Below, in pieces: positions 35,331-44,712 of a DNA stretch of 64,000 bases (position 1 is its first letter; every line of letters starts with the position of its first letter). The stretch comes from Pseudoduganella rivuli. Lineage in GTDB: Bacteria; Pseudomonadota; Gammaproteobacteria; Burkholderiales; Burkholderiaceae_D. The stretch is taken from contig NZ_WKJJ01000008.1 of assembly GCF_009674485.1 (NCBI RefSeq), forward strand, positions 62,001 to 126,000, read 5' to 3'. Under the pieces are notes generated by a model that worked only from the letters and a program-made list of their open reading frames with translations, made no database searches and was not told where the DNA came from. The translations under genes were made by a program, and so were the position numbers.

Positions 35331-38300
35331 ACTTGTACGTACGCGTCTCGAACAGGTAATCGCCGCCTGCCGCGTGGCCCGCCGACACCGCCGCGCCATA
35401 CTGCGGCACTTGCGGATACGCCGCCGTCACCTGCTCGCGCGTGGCATCGAAGACGCGGCTGCCCGGCTCGACCTGGCCCACTTTCTTCATGCTTTGCATC
35501 AGGCTCCACGCAAAGATCGAGTGGCCTTCGACACCTTCGTCGGACACCGGCTCTTCACCGCCGGACGACATCACCACCACCGAGCGGCGCGCCAGGATCG
35601 CTGATGGGTCGCCGCTGGCCGCCACCTTCTGTTCGCGGCTGAAGGCGCCCGAATAGCAGCTGTCCGACACCAGCATCACCTGTTTGGCGGGAATATTGGC
35701 CAGCAGTTTCGACACGTCCGAATTCGACATCCAGTTCGCAGGATTGCTGACCGCGCCATCGGCCGGAATCCAGTAGCCTTGCGCCGGGCCTTTGGCCACG
35801 GGCCGCAGGTAGCCGTGGCCGGCGTAATACACGACCAGGCTGTCGTTCGGATCCAGCTCGCGCGCCACCCCTTGCAGCGCCGCCACGATCTCGGCCTTGG
35901 TGGCATTGCGCAGCACGCGGGTTTCATAGCCCATCGATGTTTCAAGCTGTTTCGCCACCGCGTCCGCATCCGGCACGGCCGTGTCGAGCTGCGGGATGCG
36001 CTTGTCGGCATAGTCGTTGATGCCGATAACGATGGCCACCTTGCGTTCGATTTGCGGCAGGGATGCGGCGACCGGCTTGCGCACCAGCGGCCGCGCCGTC
36101 GGCCACTCCATGCGGGCCTGGGCAAAGCTCGGCATGCAGGTATTGCTGATATTGCCGCCGCAGGCCGGCAAGTCCGCCGCGCGGCCATTCTGCTCCAGGA
36201 CCTTCAATGCATCCTTGAACAGCACGCCCTTGTATTCATGGCGCAAGGCGGCCAGCCCCGCCAGTTGGCTGGCGGTCATCGACGCGTTGGCGCCCGCCAC
36301 GAACGCTTTCACGGCCCGGTCGCGGCGGGTGGCATCGCGCCGCGCCACTTCGGCCATGCCCTCGTCCGCCTTGCGCTGCTTGGCTTCCGCTGCCTGCGCC
36401 TTGGCGTTGGCGGCGGACTGGCTCGCTTCGACCCGCCTGGTTTCCGTCGCCACCAGTTTTTCCGCGACTTCCTTGCCGCCCTGCGCCGTGCGTCCTGCTC
36501 CGCCTTTACCGCCCGCCAGCACCTCTTCCTGGCGCGCACGGGCCACCGCGCGTTGCAACCGCACTTCATCGCGGCGCGCTTGCGCCAAGGCTTGCGCAGC
36601 CTGGGCTTGCGCCTGGCGGGCATCCGCCTGCGCCTTGCCCTGCTCGGCCGCGAAGCGCAAGTCGTCGGCAAACGATTTTCGGACATCGCTTTCCGCAGCG
36701 TGCTGCGTGGCTTCGATGCGCTTGTCGTCCGCCAGGCGTTCCGCCGCCGCCCGGCTGACCGGATCCTTGGCTTCGCGGGCGCGCACCAGCGCTTCCTTGT
36801 GCGCCAGGTCGGCCAGTTTCGCCTCGGCGGCCGCTTCGCGGGACCGCGCATCGAGCACCACGGCATCGGCCTGCGCGCTGCGCGCCCCTGCCTCGCTGCC
36901 CTGGGCGCCCAGTTCGGCGCGTTTGGCGCGCGCATCGGCCAGTTTCGCTTCCGCGCCCGCACGGGCGGCTTCCGCCGTCGCCAGGCGCAACTGGGCCTGG
37001 TTTTTCAGTGCCGGTGTCGTTGCCGCGCCGAGCGCGGCGCGGGCGTCACGCGCATCGGCTTCCGCCGCGCGCAAATCGCCTTCCGCGGCGCCCACTGCCG
37101 CCGTCGCGCGCACCGCCTGCGCTTCGGTCTTCGCGGCGGCGGCGGCGAGCCGCTTCGCTTCGGCAGCTTCTTTCTGCGCGGCCAGCGCGGCCTTGCGCGC
37201 GGCGTCCTGGCTGGCTTTCGCCTGCGTATTGGCTTCGCGTGCTTCGCGCTTCAGGTCGGCGGTGGATTTCTTTTGTTCGTCCGCACGGGCAGCTTCGCGT
37301 TCGCGCGCGGCCACGCGCGGTCCCTGCACTTTGGCTTCAGGGGCCGCTGCGGCTGGCGGCGTTTCCGGCTTGTTTTGCGCCAGCGAAGCCGACAACGGGG
37401 TCTCATCGACACCGCCCGTCAGTTTCACGTCGATCACCACCGGGGCGACCGCGCTGGCCGGCGTGGCGGCGGCAATCGGCGGCGTCACGCACAGCGCAGG
37501 GTTGGCCGTGCAAGCCGCCTGCGCAATGGCTTCATCCGCATGCGTTTCAACGATCGGCGAGTTATCCGGCAGGATGAAACGGAAGTCCTGCGCATTGCTG
37601 CTGTTATAGGCTTCCGGCGTCCACTGGTAGCCATGCGACGCCAGCGCGTTGTAGGTCAGCGTGTTCTGCTGCGTACCGACCGACGCCGCCGCGTTCTTGC
37701 CCAGTACGGCGATCCAGGTGCCGTTCGGCGTATTGATTGCCGCGTTGTCGGACACGTCGATGCCGTCGCTGGCATACACTTCCGCCACGATGGGTTTCGC
37801 GCCCAGCGCGCGCCAGCCGGGGCCATTGATGGTGCCGCCGCTGTAGCTGCCGACCAGTTGGGCATCCGGGCTGGAGCCGACGACGTTAATGGCGCCTTCC
37901 AGTGCAAAGTATTTACCGGAGGCGGCGAAGGTCGACGTGGTGAAGCTGTCGGCCGTACCAAGTTCGAGGCCGGCCGATCCGGCCTGCGGCATCGTGTCGC
38001 CGCTCAGCACCCCGGTCCCGATGCCGGCCACCGACGCCCCTGCATCCATGCGGGTTGCCCCATGAATGTCGGCGGTGAGCTTGCCGCCGCTGGTCAGCAG
38101 GATGCCGGCCGGAGAGGTACTGCCCGTGCCGCCATGGATGACCAGATTGCCGCCAACTTTCAGGTCGACATTGCCGCGCGCGGCAATCCCGGCCAGCGAA
38201 CCGAAATCGAGCCAATAGGCCTGGGCTGGATTAGTCGATTTCACGTAAGCCAGGCTGCTGCTGCCACCATTCATCACCAGGTCGCCGGTGACGTTGACGA

Positions 38301-41300
38301 TACTGTTGCCATTACCAGCCGCCAGCAAGGCGCCGCCCCGTTCGTTGGCGGCGCCGCCGCCGTTGAGCGTGATGGATTTGGCGTTGATGGTTTTCAGGCC
38401 GTTGGCCGCAACGGACGGCGTACTGCTGTCAAAAGCGCCCAGCGCCGCCACGTTGCCGACATTGGCGCCATCGGCGGGGTTGTAAAAGCCGCTGCCGCTG
38501 CCGCCCGTCAGTGTGATGACGGGGTAATTGGCAGCGCCGCCGGAACTGGTGACGGTCTGCGTGCCGCCGTTGTCCATGCTGCCGATGAGGAGCGCGGCAT
38601 TATCGCTGCCGCGCGTGCCACCCGTCAGCGTCAGCGTACCGCCGGAAACGAAGTCAACCACCTGGCTGCCGCCATTGTTGATGATCAAGGCGCCATTGGA
38701 GCTGAGCTTGCAGCCGCCGCAGTAGGATGTGGCAGGCCGCCCCGTCGCGGGCAACGCGTCGCCCGAGCCGCCCTGCAGCGCCAGCGAGCCGCCACCCTTG
38801 ATCGTGATGGTTTGCTTGCCAACGCCGCCGAAAATGCCGGCCTGGTTTTGCTGGCCACCGCCCCCCGTCAGCGACACACGGTTGGCGCCGAGGGCCTGGT
38901 CTCCCGAGCTGCTGATGTATGCCATGTTGGTGGTGCCGCTGCTGCCGCCGGCCAGCGTGATGCTGTCCGCACCGATACTCTGGGCGCCATTGGCGGTGAC
39001 GAAAGCGGAAGCGTTGTTGCCCTGCCCGCCGGTCAGCGCCATCGCACCGGTCAAGTCGATACTCTGCGTTCCACCTGCACGGCTGTTTTGCACCGACGCC
39101 GACGACAGGCGGCCGGCCAAGGTCAGCGAACCGCCCTTGATTTCCTGTACCCCGTAATTCAGCAGCAGCGCATTGGCTGCCGAATTGGCGGCGGTGCCGG
39201 TGGTGCCAGTCAGGTTGATGGCGGCCGCGTTGATGCGTTGCGTGGATGGCGTGGCATCCTGGTAGCCGGCGGCGACGTGCGCCCAGTTGCCGGCGCCGTT
39301 ACCTGCAGTCATGTTCAGGCTTCCGGTGGCGGTAATGTCTTGCGTCACCCGCGTGCCATTCGCATGAAGGCCGGCGATATTGTCCGTGCCGCCAGTACCA
39401 CCTTGCAACGTCACGGCGCCCGCCGTGACTTTTTGCACCGTATCGGTGCCGCCATTGATGGAAATATTGGCGTGATTGGCCGAGCCGCCGGAACCGCCCG
39501 TAATGGATAGTGCACCCGCTTCCAGCGTCTGGTTACCCGCACTGCCCAGCGCGGCCGAGTTGCCGGTGCCGCCGGCGCCGGCGGTCAGGTTGAATGCATT
39601 CTTCACCTTCACGGTCATTGCCGCGCCGCTGTTCAAATTGGCGCCGTTGCCGCTGCCGGTGGCGCCGGCCGTCATCGCCAGCGATCCGGCATTGATGGTC
39701 AGGTTGGCCGATGATGCCGTGTTGGCGGCATTATTGGTTCCCCCCGCGCCGCCCGTCAGGTTGAAAGCGTTGCTGACATTGATGGTGACATTGTTGACCG
39801 CATTGATTTGCGCGACGCTGTTGGTCCCTGCCGAGCCGCCTTGCAGCGTGATCGTGTCCGCAGAAACATCGACTGTTCCGCTGCCGCCTATGCGCGCTTC
39901 CGCACCGTCATTGGCGCCCGCCGTCATGGTCAGCGCATTCTTGACGACAATCGCCTGGTTGCCTTCCGAGCCGATCACGCCCCCGGCATTCACACCCGTA
40001 CCGCCCGTGAGCGTGATGGCGTCGGCGGTGACTTTCTGGTCGGCGTTGCCGCCGATCATGGCGTTCTGGTCCGTGCCGCCACTGCCACCCGTCAATGCGA
40101 TGGCGCCGGCCGTGATGGTTTGCTTGCCCTTGTTCGCGCCGGAGGTGTCGTTGAACCACAAGTGCGCCCAGTTGCCGCTGGCCGTGCCCCCGCCGCCTTT
40201 TATCGTCAACGTGTTTGCCGTCACGGTTTGCGTGATGTTCGCGCCGTCCGCATGAATCCCGGCAAAGTTGTCGGTGCCGCTGCCGCCTTGCAGCACGATG
40301 CTGTTTGCCGTGATGCTCTGGGTGACATTGGAATTGCCGAAGATCGAAACATTGGAGCTGTTACTCTTGCCCGACGCCCCGCCTGTAATGCTCAGCGTTC
40401 CCGCGGCAATGGCCTGATTGCCGCCGCTGTACAGGTCAGCACTGCTGCCCAGCTCTCCCGCGCCCCCCGTCAGGGACAAGGCGCCCGTGACTTTGACGGT
40501 TTGCCCCGAGTCGGCCGAAATCGAAGCATACGGGGCTGAACCGGTGGTGGCCGTGCCACTGTTCCCGCCGGTAATGGCAATCGACCCGGCAGTCACGCTC
40601 TGCACATTCGGCGTATAAATCGTCGCATAGTTTTCGTTGGCCCCGCCACCGCCCGTCACCTTGATGGCGCCCGCCGTGATTTTTTGTGTCGACGTGGCGC
40701 CGGCGTCGACGCCTTCGCTCTTGATGATGGCGAGGTTACGCACGCCGCCCGCGCCGCCCGTGATATCCAGGCTGACGTTGGCGGTAATGTCCTGCACCGC
40801 GTTATTACCCGTGGCAATGATGACCGTGCGGTTGTCCGTTCCAGCGCTGCCGCCGGTCATCGCGATGCGGTCCGCCTTGACGGTCTGCGTGGCGCCGGCG
40901 GCGTTATCGGAAATGATGGCCCAGCCGGAGGCGCCCGCATTCAGCGTGATGTCCGTGGCAGTAATGGTTTGATTACCCTTGGCGCTGATTTCCGTATGGT
41001 TGCCCGCCGCGCCGGCGCTGTTACCGGCACGCAGTATCAACTGGCTGGCGCTAATGGTTTGCGCGCCGTCGGAGAACAGCGCGGTCTGGCGCGCACGTCC
41101 CGCCGCATCGTTGCCGCTGCCCGCCTCCAGCAACAATTGGCCGGTCGTGCTGAGCGACTGGGTTCCCGTCGCGGAAGTCATGCGCAGCGCGGTAAAAGCG
41201 GTGCCTCCGTGGACCATGTTGATATTGCCGCCGGTACTGATCAAAGTCTGGCTGGCGTTCGACGTCAAATCCCCGCCGATGTCGATCGTGCCCGTCAGGT

Positions 41301-42867
41301 TGGCGCCGCCCACGCCGGTCTGCGTGGTGGTGCCGAAGGCATTCGACGCTTCCAGACGCAAGCCCACCACCCGGGTATTGATATTGCTGCCATTGCCGAC
41401 CTGGATATACGGCGCCAGCACGTTCATCGTGATCCCGGCGGGAATCGACGTGCCGACCGCCACGTTGCCGCCACTGGGCAGGAACGTGATGAAGTCGGTG
41501 GCCTGCAGAGTGCCGCCGGTCGACACCAGGATGTTGCCCAGCGTGTTGAAACTGGTCGCCCCCGCCGCCGCCGCGCCCGTGCACTCGCTGGCGCTGCTCG
41601 CATAGAAGCAGAACACGGCCGGATCCAGCAGCCAGTTACCGGTTATCCCTTTCGGCGCCAGCGTATTCACGGAACCCTGGTCAAACGACAGTTGCTTGCC
41701 CGACGTTTCCACCTGCCCGCCATTGCCGCCCAGCGCACCGCCCCGTGCGGCAATGCTGCCCGCAAAGTCCGTCTTGTCGTTGGACCATACGACGACCTTG
41801 CCGCCATCGCCATTGCCGGTGGCGCTGGCGTCGATCTGCGCGCCCGCCGCCACCGTGGCCGTACGTGCGTTGGGAATGGCGGGATTGGCGCCTTTCAGGT
41901 CGCCGCCCACCAGCACCGTGCCGCCGCCTTGCTGGCCCGACGCATCGATGCGCGCGCTGCCGCCCAAGGCAACGCTGTCGCCCAGCACTTGCACGGAACC
42001 GCCAGCGCCTGCCGTATTGGCCGCGCTGATGGCGCCGGACACGGTGGCGGCCTGCGTGGCTTTCAGCACCACGTTGCCGTGCGCATCGACCGCCGCGCTG
42101 TCGGCGCGCGCGATGCCCTGGTGATCGACCAGCGCGCCATACAGGTCGATGCTGCCGCCCTGCGCATGCAGTTCGCCCAGGTTCAACGCCTTGTTGCCAT
42201 CCGCCTTCAGCGTTACCGACACCCCTGGCGTGCCGGCATCGGCCAGGCTGACGGATTGCCCCGCCGCCAGCAGGATGCGTCCGCCCGGCGCCGTGATCAC
42301 GCCGCTGTTGGTGACATCGCCGCCAATCAGGAATACGCTGCCGCCCAGCGGCGTGGTGATGCGCCCCTGGTTTTGCAGCACGCCGCCGGCGCCATTGAAG
42401 GCCATGCGGCCGGCCAGGAAGTCCGCATCGGACAGGTTCAGCGTGGAGGCGATCAGCCCGGCCACGTCGACATTGGCATTCGGTCCGAACAGCACACCGT
42501 TCGGGTTGACCAGGATGACACGGCCGTTCGATTGCAGCGTGCCAAACAGCTGGCTGGGGTCGGCGCCGGTCACGCGGTTCAGCACCACGGACTGGGGATT
42601 TTGCTGCAGGAAGCGCAGCAATTCGCCGTTGGCCACATTGAACTGGCGCCAGTCGATGATGGTGTTGGGCGCATTGGTCACGGTGTAGACGTTGCCGTTG
42701 ATGGCGAATGTCGCCGTGCCGGCGCGCACCACCGGGTCGACCGGCGCGGCTTGCGCGGATTGTGGCAACGTCGCGGGCAACAGCAGCGGCAGCACCACCA
42801 GGGAAACACCGCGGGTGGCGTGGTAAGCGGCACGGATTTGAGCAGTCAGGTAAGCAAGGCGCGGCAT
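35329..42867 (-). CDS. Giant TpsA exoprotein with haemagglutinin TPS domain, repeat stalk, coiled coil and C-terminal caspase-like protease
   Basis: This 2512-residue protein is unusually complex. Residues 1-40 are a signal peptide (QSAQA at the end). Residues about 41-330 form the FhaB-type TPS domain, with VILVNPNGVLFGPN at 118-130 (the NPNG motif of TpsA proteins). Residues about 330-1700 are Gly/Thr/Ala-rich beta-helix-like repeats (units such as GSLAMTAGATG, ITLTGGSGG). Residues about 1846-2180 are an Ala/Arg/Glu-rich coiled coil. Residues about 2270-2512 are a peptidase C14 caspase-like domain, with His2351 in YYAGHGY and Cys2404 in SDSCYSG. The partner transporter TpsB lies 11 bp upstream in the same operon, preceded by its own ribosome binding site AAGGGG. 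The likely role is a surface-anchored or released protease stalk. Confidence 0.93.
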   Translation of the reverse strand: MPRLAYLTAQIRAAYHATRGVSLVVLPLLLPATLPQSAQAAPVDPVVRAGTATFAINGNVYTVTNAPNTIIDWRQFNVANGELLRFLQQNPQSVVLNRVTGADPSQLFGTLQSNGRVILVNPNGVLFGPNANVDVAGLIASTLNLSDADFLAGRMAFNGAGGVLQNQGRITTPLGGSVFLIGGDVTNSGVITAPGGRILLAAGQSVSLADAGTPGVSVTLKADGNKALNLGELHAQGGSIDLYGALVDHQGIARADSAAVDAHGNVVLKATQAATVSGAISAANTAGAGGSVQVLGDSVALGGSARIDASGQQGGGTVLVGGDLKGANPAIPNARTATVAAGAQIDASATGNGDGGKVVVWSNDKTDFAGSIAARGGALGGNGGQVETSGKQLSFDQGSVNTLAPKGITGNWLLDPAVFCFYASSASECTGAAAAGATSFNTLGNILVSTGGTLQATDFITFLPSGGNVAVGTSIPAGITMNVLAPYIQVGNGSNINTRVVGLRLEASNAFGTTTQTGVGGANLTGTIDIGGDLTSNASQTLISTGGNINMVHGGTAFTALRMTSATGTQSLSTTGQLLLEAGSGNDAAGRARQTALFSDGAQTISASQLILRAGNSAGAAGNHTEISAKGNQTITATDITLNAGASGWAIISDNAAGATQTVKADRIAMTGGSAGTDNRTVIIATGNNAVQDITANVSLDITGGAGGVRNLAIIKSEGVDAGATSTQKITAGAIKVTGGGGANENYATIYTPNVQSVTAGSIAITGGNSGTATTGSAPYASISADSGQTVKVTGALSLTGGAGELGSSADLYSGGNQAIAAGTLSITGGASGKSNSSNVSIFGNSNVTQSITANSIVLQGGSGTDNFAGIHADGANITQTVTANTLTIKGGGGTASGNWAHLWFNDTSGANKGKQTITAGAIALTGGSGGTDQNAMIGGNADQKVTADAITLTGGTGVNAGGVIGSEGNQAIVVKNALTMTAGANDGAEARIGGSGTVDVSADTITLQGGSAGTNSVAQINAVNNVTINVSNAFNLTGGAGGTNNAANTASSANLTINAGSLAMTAGATGSGNGANLNSGAAMTVKVKNAFNLTAGAGGTGNSAALGSAGNQTLEAGALSITGGSGGSANHANISINGGTDTVQKVTAGAVTLQGGTGGTDNIAGLHANGTRVTQDITATGSLNMTAGNGAGNWAHVAAGYQDATPSTQRINAAAINLTGTTGTAANSAANALLLNYGVQEIKGGSLTLAGRLSSASVQNSRAGGTQSIDLTGAMALTGGQGNNASAFVTANGAQSIGADSITLAGGSSGTTNMAYISSSGDQALGANRVSLTGGGGQQNQAGIFGGVGKQTITIKGGGSLALQGGSGDALPATGRPATSYCGGCKLSSNGALIINNGGSQVVDFVSGGTLTLTGGTRGSDNAALLIGSMDNGGTQTVTSSGGAANYPVITLTGGSGSGFYNPADGANVGNVAALGAFDSSTPSVAANGLKTINAKSITLNGGGAANERGGALLAAGNGNSIVNVTGDLVMNGGSSSLAYVKSTNPAQAYWLDFGSLAGIAARGNVDLKVGGNLVIHGGTGSTSPAGILLTSGGKLTADIHGATRMDAGASVAGIGTGVLSGDTMPQAGSAGLELGTADSFTTSTFAASGKYFALEGAINVVGSSPDAQLVGSYSGGTINGPGWRALGAKPIVAEVYASDGIDVSDNAAINTPNGTWIAVLGKNAAASVGTQQNTLTYNALASHGYQWTPEAYNSSNAQDFRFILPDNSPIVETHADEAIAQAACTANPALCVTPPIAAATPASAVAPVVIDVKLTGGVDETPLSASLAQNKPETPPAAAAPEAKVQGPRVAAREREAARADEQKKSTADLKREAREANTQAKASQDAARKAALAAQKEAAEAKRLAAAAAKTEAQAVRATAAVGAAEGDLRAAEADARDARAALGAATTPALKNQAQLRLATAEAARAGAEAKLADARAKRAELGAQGSEAGARSAQADAVVLDARSREAAAEAKLADLAHKEALVRAREAKDPVSRAAAERLADDKRIEATQHAAESDVRKSFADDLRFAAEQGKAQADARQAQAQAAQALAQARRDEVRLQRAVARARQEEVLAGGKGGAGRTAQGGKEVAEKLVATETRRVEASQSAANAKAQAAEAKQRKADEGMAEVARRDATRRDRAVKAFVAGANASMTASQLAGLAALRHEYKGVLFKDALKVLEQNGRAADLPACGGNISNTCMPSFAQARMEWPTARPLVRKPVAASLPQIERKVAIVIGINDYADKRIPQLDTAVPDADAVAKQLETSMGYETRVLRNATKAEIVAALQGVARELDPNDSLVVYYAGHGYLRPVAKGPAQGYWIPADGAVSNPANWMSNSDVSKLLANIPAKQVMLVSDSCYSGAFSREQKVAASGDPSAILARRSVVVMSSGGEEPVSDEGVEGHSIFAWSLMQSMKKVGQVEPGSRVFDATREQVTAAYPQVPQYGAAVSAGHAAGGDYLFETRTYK
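39265..39585 (-). repeat. Internal repeat copy 2 within TpsA (about residues 1094-1200)
   Basis: This segment encodes ALSITGGSGGSANHANISING and GNWAHVAAGY. It resembles the other copy at 40150-40480 in order and content, apart from short insertions. The two copies are about 890 bp apart, so it is an old duplication of about 107 residues. Confidence 0.7.
40150..40480 (-). repeat. Internal repeat copy 1 within TpsA (about residues 796-905)
   Basis: This segment encodes LSITGGASGKSNSSNVSIFG, LQGGSGTDNFAGIHADG and GNWAHLWFND. It matches the second copy at 39265-39585 block by block. Confidence 0.7.
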
Positions 42868-42878
42868 GTCCGGTCCCC

Positions 42879-44441
42879 TTAGAACGAATAGACGAAGTTG
42901 ACGTGCGCAAAGGCATCGTGGCGCTCACGCGCCGCTACGCTGCCTGCTCCCACCGCGGTCTGCGCAAAGCCGACATCGCAGCGCAACGCCACCTCCTTGC
43001 CGAAGCCGTAGCGCAGGCCCGCGCCAACGCTGGACAAGTGCTTGGCGGCCGGCGGCGTGGCGTCGGTGTTATGCACATAGCCGGCGTCGTAGAACACCAG
43101 TCCCCGCAACGCGTGGCGCCCTTGCTGGCCGCCCGCCAGTTCCGGCGTGTACAGTTCCAGGCTGCCCGTGATGCCTTTGTCGCCGGCCGACGTGCGTTCG
43201 TCATAGCCCCGCACCGATGCAGCGCCGCCGATACCGAATTGTTCGCTGGGGATCAGCGCATCGCTGCTGGCCTGGCCGTTGACGGTGCCGCGCCATTGCC
43301 AGTCGCCCATGGAGACGCCGACAAAGGCGCTGCCGCGCAGCGCCTGCCAGTTGCGGGGCCGCGTGCCATATTCAGCCTGCCCGCCATGGCTGCCGCCTGG
43401 AATATTGCGGTAATAACCCAGGCTTGCCCCGGCCTGGAAGCGCGCTCCCACGGCCTGCCCCAGGTAAGTGATGCTGACCGGTACGCTGGTGATGGTGCCG
43501 CAGCGGTCCAGCGCGATCGCGCCGATGCGGCAACTGTTGTTGAAGTCCTTGTAGTCGATCCCGTACACCAGCTTCTGGCGGTAATCGCCGCGGCTGGGCA
43601 AGGCCTGGTTCAGGCGCATGCCGGCATACACACCTTTGCCGCTGAAGAACAGCGGACCGGCAATCGACGTGGTGTCGCTCTTGCTGTCCGAGTAGGCGGC
43701 AATCAAGTCCAGCGACAGGCGCTGTTCATAAAACGGCATGCGGTAGGCCGCCGTCAGGCTGGCGCCCTTGCCCGGGTGCTCCACGCCCGCCATTGCCTGC
43801 AGGTTCAGCACATGGTCGCGGCCAAACAGGTTCGCGTGCTGGTAGCCCAGCGCCACGCGGGCGCGGCCCGTGGTGCGCGCACCGGCATTGTCCAGCGACA
43901 CGCTGGTCTTGCTGACCTTGTCCTCGGCCACATCGATGCGCGCATCGACGTCGCCCGGCTGTGATCCCGGCGAAAAATTCACCGAGACCTGGCGCGCGGG
44001 ATTGTCATTGGCCAGCAGCACGGCCGCCGCCACCGCATTGGTATTCGGGTTCACGCCTTCCCGCAACGGCGGCAGGCTGGCCCGCACATTTTGCTCGGTA
44101 TAGGCGCGTTGCCCCGCCACGGCGACTTTCGCCACTTTGCCTTCCACCACGCGCAACGTGACGGCGCCGCCGCGCAGTTCCTGGGCCGGCGCATACACTT
44201 GCACGATCGGGTATCCCGCCGATGCATAGGCTTCCCGGATCGCGGCGGTGGCGGCATGGACGCCGTCCATGCCTTTACCCGCTCCCGCAAACGGCGCCGC
44301 CACCGCCTGCAGGCGGGCGGCATCGACCAGGGTCGCGCCTTCTATGTTGAACGTGGAAATATCAAATGCGGGGGATTGGGCCAGGGCAGCCTGGCAGGCG
44401 AATATTACCGGCATCAAGCCGGCCATCCGGGACATCGTCAT
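42879..44441 (-). CDS. TpsB outer-membrane transporter of a two-partner secretion system (ShlB/FhaC/HecB family)
   Basis: This 520-residue protein starts at ATG 44441, preceded by a GGGAG site; the TTG at 44444 is an alternative. A signal peptide ending QAALA is followed by a POTRA domain (about residues 25-200; FNIEGATLVDAARLQAVAAPF and GGAVTLRVVEGKVAKVAVAG) and a 16-strand barrel with the conserved VRGYDE of the L6 loop. It ends VNFVYSF with a C-terminal Phe. It would export the adjacent TpsA through recognition of its TPS domain. The gene order B then A, with an 11-bp gap, fits co-expression. Confidence 0.95.
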   Translation of the reverse strand: MTMSRMAGLMPVIFACQAALAQSPAFDISTFNIEGATLVDAARLQAVAAPFAGAGKGMDGVHAATAAIREAYASAGYPIVQVYAPAQELRGGAVTLRVVEGKVAKVAVAGQRAYTEQNVRASLPPLREGVNPNTNAVAAAVLLANDNPARQVSVNFSPGSQPGDVDARIDVAEDKVSKTSVSLDNAGARTTGRARVALGYQHANLFGRDHVLNLQAMAGVEHPGKGASLTAAYRMPFYEQRLSLDLIAAYSDSKSDTTSIAGPLFFSGKGVYAGMRLNQALPSRGDYRQKLVYGIDYKDFNNSCRIGAIALDRCGTITSVPVSITYLGQAVGARFQAGASLGYYRNIPGGSHGGQAEYGTRPRNWQALRGSAFVGVSMGDWQWRGTVNGQASSDALIPSEQFGIGGAASVRGYDERTSAGDKGITGSLELYTPELAGGQQGRHALRGLVFYDAGYVHNTDATPPAAKHLSSVGAGLRYGFGKEVALRCDVGFAQTAVGAGSVAARERHDAFAHVNFVYSF

Positions 44442-44448
44442 CAAGCGT

Positions 44449-44480
44449 CTCCCAAGCTATAGCAAGTTGCTCCCAAGCTA
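44449..44480. repeat. Two direct copies of an 11-bp motif upstream of the TpsB gene
   Basis: CTCCCAAGCTA occurs at 44449-44459 and 44470-44480, offset by 21 bp, two helical turns. On the minus strand the first copy contains the GGGAG ribosome binding site of tpsB, so a regulator bound here could also block translation. Confidence 0.6.
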
Positions 44481-44639
44481 GCATTGGACAAATGGCATGT
44501 AAATAAAACATTTCGTTACAAAAGCCCGATCAGGATGAAACGTCCCGAAAACGCTTTGGTTTTGTTGTAGACATACGTCATTCCGGCAAATGGAAGTTTG
44601 CGACAGCTCAGGATGGGATAACTGCAGTTCATCGCAAAT

Positions 44640-44690
44640 TTAACAATTCTCAAGAACGCGCTCCTACAATCGCCACATCAAATTCTTGAG
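44640..44690 (+). promoter_or_regulatory. Candidate promoter and inverted repeat upstream of the DUF2807 gene
   Basis: TTAACA (44640-44645) and TACAAT (44665-44670) are spaced by 19 bp, slightly long for sigma-70. The -10 box is flanked by the inverted repeat CTCAAGAA (44649-44656) / TTCTTGAG (44683-44690), a possible regulator site or a 5'-leader hairpin. Confidence 0.45.
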
Positions 44691-44712
44691 CCATCACATA
44701 AGGACGATCGAC

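Noticed and set aside
38000..41500. CRISPR-like or tandem DNA repeat array
   Set aside because: The repetition is protein-level Gly/Thr repeats within the TpsA frame, with variable spacing and no constant repeat-spacer pattern.
35779..42882. Very long open frames on the plus strand opposite the TpsA gene
   Set aside because: They are antisense shadows of a repeat-rich, GC-rich gene. They lack recognizable domains, starts with ribosome binding sites or signal peptides.
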